A stretch of DNA of 64,000 nt from contig CAMLLO010000005.1 of the NCBI GenBank assembly GCA_946480915.1, positions 1 to 64,000 of the forward strand. The letters run 5' to 3'. This DNA comes from an uncultured Sphingobacteriaceae bacterium (GTDB lineage: Bacteria; Bacteroidota; Bacteroidia; Sphingobacteriales; Sphingobacteriaceae). The notes under the pieces are model-generated. The model did not search any database. It saw only the letters and a program-made list of their open reading frames with translations, and was not told the origin of the DNA. Positions 1 through 7,378 of this stretch are shown here, piece after piece (position 1 is the first letter of the stretch; each line of letters opens with the position of its first letter). The position numbers and the translations under genes are program-made.

Positions 1-60
1 AGTTTGGTGGAGCTTTCCTGAAGTTTGGTCGAGTCTTCCTGAAGTTTGGTGGAGCCTCTG
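1..60. repeat. 21-bp direct tandem repeat, cut by the window edge
   Basis: Almost three copies of a 21-bp unit (core agtttggtggag followed by ttcctga) lie head to tail at 1-21, 22-42 and 43-60, with a few substitutions. The array probably continues to the left of the window. One reading frame is free of stops across the copies on each strand, so it could be the edge of a heptad-coding gene, but nothing downstream supports a reading frame. Confidence 0.7.
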
Positions 61-208
61 TTATTCCTGATTTAACTTGTCTTTGGTGTTCTTATTTCTG
101 TTTTTCATTATTCTTAAAAGGTAATTACTGATTTTGACTGACATTCTCTTTTTCTTCATTTACCCGGTACCGCTTTTTCTTCCAGTATTTCTTTAATACT
201 CTTTCACT

Positions 209-268
209 GGTTTAAGAGTTCAGCGCAGCGTCTTAAATTATCGCATTAAAAATCAGGACTCCGTCCGG
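209..268 (-). repeat. REP-like element, copy A (inverted, diverged)
   Basis: Read on the minus strand this block starts with ccggacggagtcct and ends with cttaaacc, as copies at 771-842 and 1435-1506 do on the plus strand. The middle is diverged. It lies just upstream of the broken RAYT transposase, while copy B lies just downstream in opposite orientation, which is the usual layout of REP elements around their transposase. The rest of 1-312 holds no gene that I can see. Confidence 0.6.
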
Positions 269-312
269 AAATTAAGAATAATGAATACTTTAGGGAGAAC
301 TATTCTTTACCT

Positions 313-750
313 ATGGCCACCAGATACCGTTTCGGAGATAATACGAAACCTCATTTTATCACATTCTCTGTTGTAAACTGGATTGGCGTTTTTAATCGTG
401 AATGCTATAAATAGATTTTAGTAGAAAGCTTAGATTCTGCATAAAGGAGAAAGGCTTAATTCTGTCGCCCTGGTTCGTGTCCTCACGAAACAGAAGAACT
501 TTAATTAGTTCGTGGGGACACGAACCAAGGCGTGGATGTTTAAGGGGCAGGTGCTGCCAACAGCAATAATAAAGTTTATCAATTTTGGCAGCAGGACAAC
601 CATCCGATAGAATTAAGCACAAATGAGATGATGGACCAACGGCTAAGCTATCTGCATGAGAATCCGGTGAGAGCTGGTATTGTTCGTTTTGAAAGTCATT
701 ATAAATATAGCTTGCGTTGGATTACTATGAAGAGCGAGCGGGCTTGCTGA
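313..750 (+). pseudogene. Broken REP-associated tyrosine transposase (RAYT, Y1_Tnp/IS200-like)
   Basis: The first 33 codons (start MATRYRFGDNTKPHFITFSV) match the N-terminus typical of RAYT proteins, then hit a TAG stop at 412-414. The homology resumes as ILVESL and, after a frameshift near 435, as RFCIKEKGLIL. It then breaks off, and returns from about 531 as WMFKG and, in another frame from about 569, as NSNNKVYQFWQQDNHPIEL and the NPVRAG motif, ending at the TGA at 748-750. The central part, which in this family carries the HUH (NHIH) metal-binding motif and later the catalytic tyrosine region, is missing, so the protein cannot be functional. A large palindrome (471-527) sits where the lost segment should be. 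Family assignment rests on recognised motifs, not on a search. Confidence 0.8.
471..527. repeat. Long palindrome (BIME-like) inside the RAYT remnant
   Basis: Two 19-bp arms at 471-489 and 509-527 are inverted copies with one mismatch, separated by 19 bp. Each arm also contains its own small dyad (ttcgtg...cacgaa), so the unit can fold either as one long hairpin or as two short ones, as REP pairs do. It occupies the position where the transposase lost its catalytic segment. Confidence 0.75.
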
Positions 751-770
751 AGGTTGAGCTTTTGTAGGTA

Positions 771-842
771 GCAAGCCGGACGGAGTCCTTGTTTTCATGG
801 AAAAGATTTAAGTCGCCCTGCGGAAGACTTAAACCAGAGAGG
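771..842 (+). repeat. REP-like element, copy B (72 bp)
   Basis: A 72-bp block that matches copy C (1435-1506) at 68 of 72 positions. It contains a perfect 8-bp stem (tttaagtc/gacttaaa) and a smaller ggac/gtcc dyad. Its left end also pairs with the tail of the transposase remnant (ggcttgct at 741-748 with agcaagcc at 770-777). It ends two bases before the stop codon of the minus-strand gene 845-1336, so it may act as that gene's 3' end structure. Confidence 0.8.
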
Positions 843-844
843 AT

Positions 845-1336
845 CTAACTCGATTTTCCAATTTTGGACTGGATATTGAGAATAAATTCATCTCTCGCCT
901 CGTCATTTATGAAAACCCGATTAGGTATTATCAAAGCGGCAATATTATCAACAAAAAGATAGATTGCGTTAGGACCGCTCTCCAAGCTTTTCACTCCACT
1001 CCATTTAATAGTAGATGTTGAATTTTCTCCTTCTTCGATAACTTCGTTATCTCCTATAATGTACTTTTTGTTTCCCAAGAAAACTCCCTTTTTACTTGGC
1101 AGATTGCTTGCTCGCACTAAGCTCCAGTATAGAAAGCCTAAGAAAATAGTATTGAATAGGACAATTGACATTAAAATATCAAGCAAACTTACATCGATAA
1201 CCTCTTCCTCTAAAAAAGGTATCGCTATCGACAGTAGGAGGCCAAAGACTAATACTTTAGCCAGCCGCTTTTTTTTGAAGTAATACTTATTGAAATCCAA
1301 GTAATCTTTTCCTGTTATTTCGGTAGTTATCTCCAT
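845..1336 (-). CDS. YcxB-like small membrane protein
   Basis: Predicted protein of 163 residues. After a soluble N-terminus (MEITTEITGKDYLDFNKYYF) come two hydrophobic segments, roughly residues 25-40 and 50-75. A C-terminal domain follows with a pattern seen in YcxB-like proteins: a conserved tryptophan (IKWSGV) and IIPNRVF near the end. These proteins have no established function. I chose the ATG at 1336 because family members start this way; an upstream ATG at 1372 would add 12 residues. The gene is bracketed by REP-like copies B and C in the same orientation, which suggests that it sits inside a repeat-rich, recently rearranged region. YcxB assignment is by motif memory only. Confidence 0.6.
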   Translation of the reverse strand: MEITTEITGKDYLDFNKYYFKKKRLAKVLVFGLLLSIAIPFLEEEVIDVSLLDILMSIVLFNTIFLGFLYWSLVRASNLPSKKGVFLGNKKYIIGDNEVIEEGENSTSTIKWSGVKSLESGPNAIYLFVDNIAALIIPNRVFINDEARDEFILNIQSKIGKSS

Positions 1337-1434
1337 AAGACATGCAAGTTGTTTGACAAACGTTGTACGCATAAATCTAAGAAAAACTAATTAAACCACA
1401 CGCCACACATGTTCGGCAGCGAATGTTGCATGTG

Positions 1435-1506
1435 GCAAGCCGGACGGAGTCCTGGTTTTCATAATAAAGATTTAAGTCGCCCTGCGGAAGACTTAAACCA
1501 GAGAGG
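1435..1506 (+). repeat. REP-like element, copy C (72 bp)
   Basis: Direct repeat of copy B (four mismatches in 72 bp), on the far side of the YcxB-like gene. It retains the same 8-bp stem. Its left neighbour also forms a stem (gccaca at 1402 with the tgtggc just before the copy). Confidence 0.8.
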
Positions 1507-1555
1507 TGCGCCAGCATGAGAAAACACCAATTACAGGTAACCATGTCGAACAGCA

Positions 1556-1568
1556 GGATTTGTAATCC
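1556..1568. repeat. Short perfect palindrome between repeat C and the AIPR gene
   Basis: ggatt-tgt-aatcc, a 5-bp stem with a 3-base loop, lies in the 155-bp stretch between copy C and the end of the AIPR gene. It resembles another REP-type core. It could also serve as a weak hairpin downstream of the minus-strand defence operon; no T-tract follows. Confidence 0.35.
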
Positions 1569-1661
1569 TCTCTAGACTCTGCTCAATTCCATACTCAAAC
1601 TTAAGCCAGGCGAGGGCTCAAAAAGGCTTGGGCTGCATTTTTGCGCCAAATGGGAGGCTCA

Positions 1662-3686
1662 TTATTCTTCTTTTAATTGCAAGGTTTCTGAATGAACTCG
1701 TTCTTCATCGAAAAAAAGAACATTGCCATCTTCATCATACACTACTCCATTTATTTGTTTGTGACGTAGCCCTTCTTCAATAAGGAGTTTAACAGCTTCG
1801 AAATAGTCCTGCCTTGAACAATTAAGTTGTGTAATTACCTCCTTATCTATTCCTGGTTTCCAAGGTTGACTAGGCAACAGTTCATTGACCTTTAGAGCGA
1901 AGTCCATGTGAATTTTAGCTTTGATAGGTTTTGCCCTATTTCCCCTTGGTTGAACTTCATTAAAATCGATTGTACTCTCTTTCTTGAAGCGACCAATGCC
2001 TTTGATCTTCCACATCTTCGCCGCTATTTCATAAATTCCTAAAAGAGCACTCTCCTTGATTTTTTTCGTAATAACATTGAATGATCCTGTTTCAGATATT
2101 AATTGCCAGGTTTTCCTTAACTCTTCGTCACTATATTTGATGATATCTAAGGAAATAAGATCATTAACTGAAAAATTAAAGTTTCCAAAAATTCTGGACA
2201 CCGTCAGAAAGCTCAGAATCTGTCGTCTGCTTTTTAGAAAATGCTCACTTCCAACATTGCCACTAGGTCTAACAGACTCCAAAAACGAATCAGTTATTTT
2301 AAGAAGGTAAGCAATTTTAGGCCATAGTTTTAAATCAGTAGTGACTGAGAAGACTTTTTCATAAGACGTTTCTGATCTCATAAACTTGGACCTTAACCTT
2401 GTAGCTTGGGAGGGTGATTTTAATATCAAGTTAACGTAACCTGTTGCCAAATACAAAGGGCGAATTATTTTATCAGCAGGAAGACCTTGGTTTTTGTAAT
2501 AATTAGTTCGCCGTTCGTAGTAAAAGTCGTTTAATTTTAAAATGTCTTCGATATCACGCTGTATTTTGTCGGTAGCATGTAGAGAAGCTAGTTCGACAGT
2601 TGTTTGATTATTTGTAGCCCGGATTATTGCATCACGTACTTCATTGTTTTGTGAAACTATTACTTTTACTAAAACAGACCGATGCTTATCGTCGATACCT
2701 CCAGAGTCAAAGTAACGGTATATGGATTCAGAAGTTTGTAAGCCATTTACTATTTGTATATCCTGGATTTGGATAGATTTACCGATAACACTTGCTCCAG
2801 TTGCTAATATGGTAACTCCATTATTCAACCACCAGAAGTCTGGGGAATCTGAATTAAGTAACGTCTCTTGTATATCCTCATTTACCCGATTTAAGCCCAT
2901 AAAGTCTCTTACATTCGAGTCGAAAAGATACCTTCTTAGCTTTCCCTCGTCTTGAATGAAGTTGTAATAATCCTTCAATCTTACGAGTAATATATAAGTC
3001 TGCCCGCTCGATAAATCTTCAATAAAAGGAATTTCTAGAGAAAAGTTAGGAGCCTTTCTATAGAGCTCAATTAATTCTGTCGAACCGAAGAATGAAAACT
3101 CTGAGATACAACTTCCAAATGAATCCTTCGTGAGTTGTGTAATTTGGGTTGCTCTAGAAACAATTGACTCCCCTAATTCACTTGTATCACCCCTAGATGC
3201 GTAACAATAATTTATGGTGAATTGACTTAATCGTGGCGAAACTTTTCTGTATGCGAACTTTAGGTTTTCCCTTGATTTGATTATTTCGTTGGAGTAATCT
3301 CCTGCCAAATCTTTGCTATCTATACTAAAGTCAAGTAATTCGACGATACTAGCTGCGATATTGTCTAAAGGTGATTGTTTGAAAGTGTCATGATGTTTAC
3401 AGGTCAGTATCCAAACTTCTAGAACTGCACCCGACTTTGGCCAACTAAAGGTTTCTGGATCTAAAAGAAAATGTCCATTAATAATTATAAAGAATCCGTC
3501 TATCCCCCCATCGTTACGCCCATCAACACTCCCATGAAGTATCTCTTCTGACGACAAATCGTAATCTTTTAAAACCTGTTCAAAGGCGAAATATTCAAAT
3601 GCTTCATCCCTCTTTTCAGAAGGTAGCTTCAAACCAATTCTGTCATCCAATATCCCGTCAATTAATACTTTGTCGTTTTTTGCCAT
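1662..3686 (-). CDS. AIPR-family protein (abortive infection phage resistance)
   Basis: A 674-residue protein with the marks of the AIPR family (PF10592): LFDSNVRDFMG around 253-263, FWWLNNGVTILA at 283-294, IVNGLQT at 311-317, RATNNQ at 355-360 and YERRTNYY at 389-396. The N-terminus has NDGGIDGFFI (58-67) and LTCKHH (94-99), which look like a Mrr/PD-(D/E)XK-type nuclease core, although the usual acidic or Gln residue two before the Lys is Thr here. AIPR proteins are known from phage-resistance loci and are thought to act on nucleic acid; the mechanism here is unknown. It lies 89 bp downstream of hamB on the same strand and is probably cotranscribed with hamA-hamB. Base composition is clearly AT-rich compared with the polysaccharide genes, consistent with transfer. 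Confidence 0.82.
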   Translation of the reverse strand: MAKNDKVLIDGILDDRIGLKLPSEKRDEAFEYFAFEQVLKDYDLSSEEILHGSVDGRNDGGIDGFFIIINGHFLLDPETFSWPKSGAVLEVWILTCKHHDTFKQSPLDNIAASIVELLDFSIDSKDLAGDYSNEIIKSRENLKFAYRKVSPRLSQFTINYCYASRGDTSELGESIVSRATQITQLTKDSFGSCISEFSFFGSTELIELYRKAPNFSLEIPFIEDLSSGQTYILLVRLKDYYNFIQDEGKLRRYLFDSNVRDFMGLNRVNEDIQETLLNSDSPDFWWLNNGVTILATGASVIGKSIQIQDIQIVNGLQTSESIYRYFDSGGIDDKHRSVLVKVIVSQNNEVRDAIIRATNNQTTVELASLHATDKIQRDIEDILKLNDFYYERRTNYYKNQGLPADKIIRPLYLATGYVNLILKSPSQATRLRSKFMRSETSYEKVFSVTTDLKLWPKIAYLLKITDSFLESVRPSGNVGSEHFLKSRRQILSFLTVSRIFGNFNFSVNDLISLDIIKYSDEELRKTWQLISETGSFNVITKKIKESALLGIYEIAAKMWKIKGIGRFKKESTIDFNEVQPRGNRAKPIKAKIHMDFALKVNELLPSQPWKPGIDKEVITQLNCSRQDYFEAVKLLIEEGLRHKQINGVVYDEDGNVLFFDEERVHSETLQLKEE

Positions 3687-3775
3687 AGGTTTGAGTATGT
3701 ATGTTTAGTGTATGTCATTAGTTAAACGAGCCGAACTTGTTAATATATTTTTCAGATACGTGGGAGTGGCTAGCG

Positions 3776-6118
3776 TTATAAATATCTTTCAATTAATTTG
3801 AAATTCTCTGGATTTTTTATGAAGTCTTTTATTGATTCTTTGAATTGAATTTCCGTTTCATCAACAGTCTTAATGTACTCACTCAATTGTTCGATTTCAT
3901 CGAAACTGAACCCATACTTAATTAACCAAATTTCAGTTTCATTATTCGTCCCATATTTTATATAATTACTTAATATTAAGGCTCTTGTATCTTGAGTTTT
4001 CTGAAAATATAATATAAATGTACTTGAGACAGGATCTTTGATAGAAAGGGAGATCACCTTATCGATATAATCATATGTATCATAAATGACTTTGTCAAAG
4101 TCAATGTCTACAATACTTGTACTACGAGAAAATAAGGAGACACCACTTTTGAAACTTATATCAGGGAGTGTATTTGCGATACACGAATACCGTACTTTCT
4201 TTTCTCGTAATCTGAGATTATACTCTTTTAATGTTATTTCCTTATTTAAAAGTTGCCTTCGGAGTTGTCTTCGGAAGTCTTTTTCAGACAGAAAGGCATG
4301 TCGCAATGAGATTATCTCGGCGAACGACTTTCCTTGAATCTGCCAAAGAAGGATTGGAATGGAGGCACTTAAAACACTTTTTTCGCCGTTTGAAAGATCT
4401 TGCCTTCTTAAATGCACTCTATAGATATTTTCAAATGCCTTTTTTAATCGTTTTCTTTCGGAATTCTTTAAAGTATAATATTGTCTGACAGTTAAAGGTA
4501 ACATCTGCTGATTTAGAAAATGATCTAATACGAACTTTATATCCTCGTCTATATCAGAAGTTGTTATTCGCTGAATCTGAGTGTCTGTTAACTGCAATTC
4601 TGTATTAAATGTATCATTTCTAATAGCATCTATTATATCTGAAAAATCTTCATTATTAGCGTCTGTTTGGATGTCCAAATTTGATACCTCGGATAATGCA
4701 GATTCTTTATTTAGCCGGTCAATGAATAATCCTTTATTTTTTCTTTCTATAATAACATAACCGTAATCAAAAGAATTATTTTCTAAAGTTGTTCTTCCTG
4801 CCCTTCCAATTAAATTTTTAAGATTTAACGTTTTTTGATCTTCATTGCCATTGAATAAGAAATTATTTATCCAAACCACATCAAAAGGCATGTTGATTCC
4901 TTGAATAAGAGTTGATGTAGAAAAGCAAATTTTTGCATGTTTGCTATTTACAAATTCCTCAATAATTAGCCTCGCTTTTAAAGGAATCGAACCATGATGA
5001 ATTACAATGCCTTTTTTCATTAAAAAGATCAAAAGGGATTTTTTTTCATTATCGTTTTTAGTCCCAAAAAAATCCTCAAGCCTATTTATGTACTCTAAAG
5101 CATGTGGGTCAGTTATATCTCTGCAGAGTTCGATATAAGATGAATAGGCTTCAATAAAACTACCATCATAAATTTTAGACTTCGAAATAAAGACCAAGGC
5201 TGTTCCACCGCTCTCAATTACCTCTTTTATTATATTACCAGTTAAAGCTTTTCCATGAAGGTCATCTTGAAAAGGAGAAAAATACTTAAAAGAATTTTTG
5301 TAGTGTTCTATGTAAATCTTTCCAACTGTTTTTTGATTATATATCTCAGAGTCTATGTTATTAGTGATATTATGTTTTAAAAATTGAGCTTCAGGATTAA
5401 TTATGAATGGGTGAGTAAATACCTTTTTAATATTATTCAATTTTTTATCTATTCTCCTGACGAAAGAATCAAACTTCATTCCTCTTATCCCTTCTTCAGA
5501 CAATTGAGCTTCATCGAGTAAGATCAATTCAATATTTAATTTATGAATATTCTTAAAAAGCTCTTCGCCTCTTTCAGGTGTAATTACAAATATTCGATTC
5601 TTTGTTCTTTTTGTGTTTACGATCTCTATGAATGGTAGGACTAATGTTTCGTTCGATACTAGATTTTTTATTTTAATTAGATATTCAGATAGCAGAGCTC
5701 TTGAGGGTATTACAATAATTATGTCACCTGCTGTTTCTTTTATTAATTCTTGAAACAGGTATGATTTGCCAGCACTTGTTGGAGCTGAAAATGAAAAGTT
5801 TGTATATCTTTTTATAGAGTTATAAGCATCTGCTTGCACAGGCGTAAAAGTGTGCCCTGTGTCTGCTACAATTGCTTCGGCATATGAGTTATAAATCGCT
5901 TCGATGAAAGAATTTGGCTCACCAATCTTATAAAACAAACCCATAAGAAACATAAGCTTGGATTCATAATTCGTAAATATCTTTGCTTGATACTTTTTAA
6001 GGAATGATAAAGTTTCTAGATGATTCTGATTAATGGGTCCTTCTTTATGAAAGTCATATAGAATCCCTTCAATCAAATCACTGGTAAAATCAGAAGTGAA
6101 CAAACTTTCGTTTAGCAT
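3776..6118 (-). CDS. hamB: Hachiman-type helicase HamB (superfamily 2 DEAD/DEAH)
   Basis: A 780-residue SF2 helicase. Visible motifs: Q at FTPVQADAY (91-99), Walker A SAPTSAGKS (111-119), IPSRAL (137-142), VITPER (178-183), Walker B LLDEAQ (200-205), HHGS (374-377), STSTLIQGINMP (400-411) and the arginine-finger motif LIGRAGRT (436-443). The last 300 residues have no motif I recognise and are rich in charged helices. In Hachiman, HamB is the DNA-translocating partner that holds the HamA nuclease in check and releases it on sensing damaged or phage DNA. The start overlaps the end of hamA by 7 bp, which implies translational coupling. Length (about 780) agrees with known HamB proteins. Identification comes from the helicase signature plus its partner. 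Confidence 0.78.
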   Translation of the reverse strand: MLNESLFTSDFTSDLIEGILYDFHKEGPINQNHLETLSFLKKYQAKIFTNYESKLMFLMGLFYKIGEPNSFIEAIYNSYAEAIVADTGHTFTPVQADAYNSIKRYTNFSFSAPTSAGKSYLFQELIKETAGDIIIVIPSRALLSEYLIKIKNLVSNETLVLPFIEIVNTKRTKNRIFVITPERGEELFKNIHKLNIELILLDEAQLSEEGIRGMKFDSFVRRIDKKLNNIKKVFTHPFIINPEAQFLKHNITNNIDSEIYNQKTVGKIYIEHYKNSFKYFSPFQDDLHGKALTGNIIKEVIESGGTALVFISKSKIYDGSFIEAYSSYIELCRDITDPHALEYINRLEDFFGTKNDNEKKSLLIFLMKKGIVIHHGSIPLKARLIIEEFVNSKHAKICFSTSTLIQGINMPFDVVWINNFLFNGNEDQKTLNLKNLIGRAGRTTLENNSFDYGYVIIERKNKGLFIDRLNKESALSEVSNLDIQTDANNEDFSDIIDAIRNDTFNTELQLTDTQIQRITTSDIDEDIKFVLDHFLNQQMLPLTVRQYYTLKNSERKRLKKAFENIYRVHLRRQDLSNGEKSVLSASIPILLWQIQGKSFAEIISLRHAFLSEKDFRRQLRRQLLNKEITLKEYNLRLREKKVRYSCIANTLPDISFKSGVSLFSRSTSIVDIDFDKVIYDTYDYIDKVISLSIKDPVSSTFILYFQKTQDTRALILSNYIKYGTNNETEIWLIKYGFSFDEIEQLSEYIKTVDETEIQFKESIKDFIKNPENFKLIERYL

Positions 6119-6810
6119 ATTTCAACTGCCACTAAATAAAGCTCTTTATGCTTAACAATTTCACATATTATATCGGAGTCCAAAGCATTATTAAAAATCG
6201 TTAAAATGTTATCTCCGTTAAAAGAAAATGCGGCCGTATAACCTTTATGTCCGTTTACTATATGTTTAATGGTATCATCCTCTAGGAATGGCTGTAGCCA
6301 TAGTAATTCGCCATCGTCTTTATTATTAATAAAATCACCAATTTGATCTAAGGCTTTGGCTCTAGGTGTTCCTTCTAAACTAAATTTTGCTTCTCCGAAG
6401 ATTAAGTATTTATTCGAGCTTACCGAGTGAAAATCAAAACCAGGATTACCGGAAATCTTTTCTTTTAATAACTCTGCCAAGGGTATTTTGACATGAGAGA
6501 ATTCTGTTTCTAAAGCGTGAAGTGCTGAATATGAAACGATGTATTCTCCAATATCAACAGTAATGTTAGTTGTTACTTTAGAGATAATATCGGTTACTAT
6601 TTTGTTTATAGTCTTTTCGGCATTATTCCTAAAGGTAATCTTGGATATCGCGTCTAAATTATTTATCCAGCTAGTGTTTGAAATATGTTGTTCGAATTCT
6701 TGAACAATCGGTTTAAAATCAGAAATCTTTATATGTATACAGTTAATTTCACAGTCACATGAAGAAGACAAATCTCTAACATCTTTTTTGTCTATTACGC
6801 TTATCTTCAT
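6112..6810 (-). CDS. hamA: Hachiman-type effector HamA (DUF1837-like nuclease)
   Basis: A 232-residue protein upstream of, and overlapping, the helicase gene. It carries a PD-(D/E)XK-like set: GEY (E89), GFDFHS (D126) and, 14 residues later, FGEAKF (E140, K142). This is the arrangement expected of HamA (DUF1837), the nuclease effector of Hachiman, which degrades DNA when HamB releases it. The N-terminal 80 residues show no motif but include four cysteines within 18-24 and nearby. The first gene of a minus-strand operon; about 570 bp of intergenic DNA lies upstream, and no consensus promoter was found in it. Assignment is from motif layout and partner gene, not a profile search. Confidence 0.7.
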   Translation of the reverse strand: MKISVIDKKDVRDLSSSCDCEINCIHIKISDFKPIVQEFEQHISNTSWINNLDAISKITFRNNAEKTINKIVTDIISKVTTNITVDIGEYIVSYSALHALETEFSHVKIPLAELLKEKISGNPGFDFHSVSSNKYLIFGEAKFSLEGTPRAKALDQIGDFINNKDDGELLWLQPFLEDDTIKHIVNGHKGYTAAFSFNGDNILTIFNNALDSDIICEIVKHKELYLVAVEIC

Positions 6811-6959
6811 GTAGAATATCTTCTAGGGATATGGCATGCAGCCCTTAAAGACAACTTTTTTATATTTCGTTTCATTATAATTGTTTCACAAGGGTTTAGA
6901 ATGTGATATTAAGAAAAAATTTCAACAACTCAAACAATCTACATCAACTTTTGTATCAA

Positions 6960-7110
6960 CCCTCCAAGCGTGTTGCGGAAGTGGTGGTCAAAGCTCTGTC
7001 CTTCCACCCTAAACCCGGCCGTAGTGGATACCGGCTATGCGCCCAATGCCTCGCGCAGGTATGAACAGAGGACGGGGCTACACTTCCATAGCAGCACCTT
7101 TCCACGTTCT
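6960..7110. other. GC-rich structured block in a 568-bp intergenic region
   Basis: The gap 6811-7378 lies between hamA (leftward) and the helicase gene (rightward). Around 6960-7110 it is markedly GC-rich compared with the AT-rich defence genes. It contains short stems such as ggtgg (6982-6986 area) with ccacc (7005-7009 area), and gccg with cggc around 7017-7034. Short open frames exist on both strands (for example 6956-7168 minus), but they look like neither a known protein nor each other. Further right, tatcctag-type words repeat near 7170 and 7200. I cannot name it; a structured RNA or a decayed mobile repeat are the two ideas. Confidence 0.35.
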
Positions 7111-7281
7111 TTAATTCCTCTTTATTTTCTACTTTTACAACCATTGTCACTTCATCATTTAGCGACATATCCTCCGCATATCCTAGCCGTGTTCCAGGCG
7201 TATCCTAGGCTACTTTAATGCGTGAAAAGGCGTGGTTAATTAGTCAACTGGAAATCCCTAGCTGTCGTGGATCCTCAGCAC

Positions 7282-7304
7282 CACCCTTCGACGGGCTCAG
7301 GGTG
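7282..7304. repeat. Palindromic REP-type repeat (cacccttcgacgggctcagggtg)
   Basis: A 23-bp dyad with 6-bp outer arms (caccct/agggtg) and a cgacgggctc centre. Sequences of this cacccttcgac..gctcagggtgac type are scattered widely in many bacterial genomes as intergenic palindromes. It stands 75 bp upstream of the helicase start. Confidence 0.7.
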
Positions 7305-7378
7305 ACACCCACTGCACCCACCCCCTTTTTCAATTCCCCTCCCCAAATCCCCAAACATTTCCCTACCTTCATACACGT

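Noticed and set aside
392..622. 76-residue minus-strand reading frame
   Set aside because: It is antisense to the RAYT remnant and its palindrome.
1530..1600. tRNA-Thr-like anticodon arm (loop tttgtaa with a flanking 4-5 bp stem)
   Set aside because: No acceptor stem, D-arm or T-arm can be paired around it; the loop is better seen as a small palindrome (ggatt-tgt-aatcc).
6956..7168. 70-residue minus-strand reading frame
   Set aside because: Codon usage and composition do not look like a protein, it covers the GC-rich block, and an equally long frame runs on the other strand.
1..7378. CRISPR array
   Set aside because: Repeats here are REP-like palindromes or a 21-bp tandem array with no spacers, and no cas gene is present.
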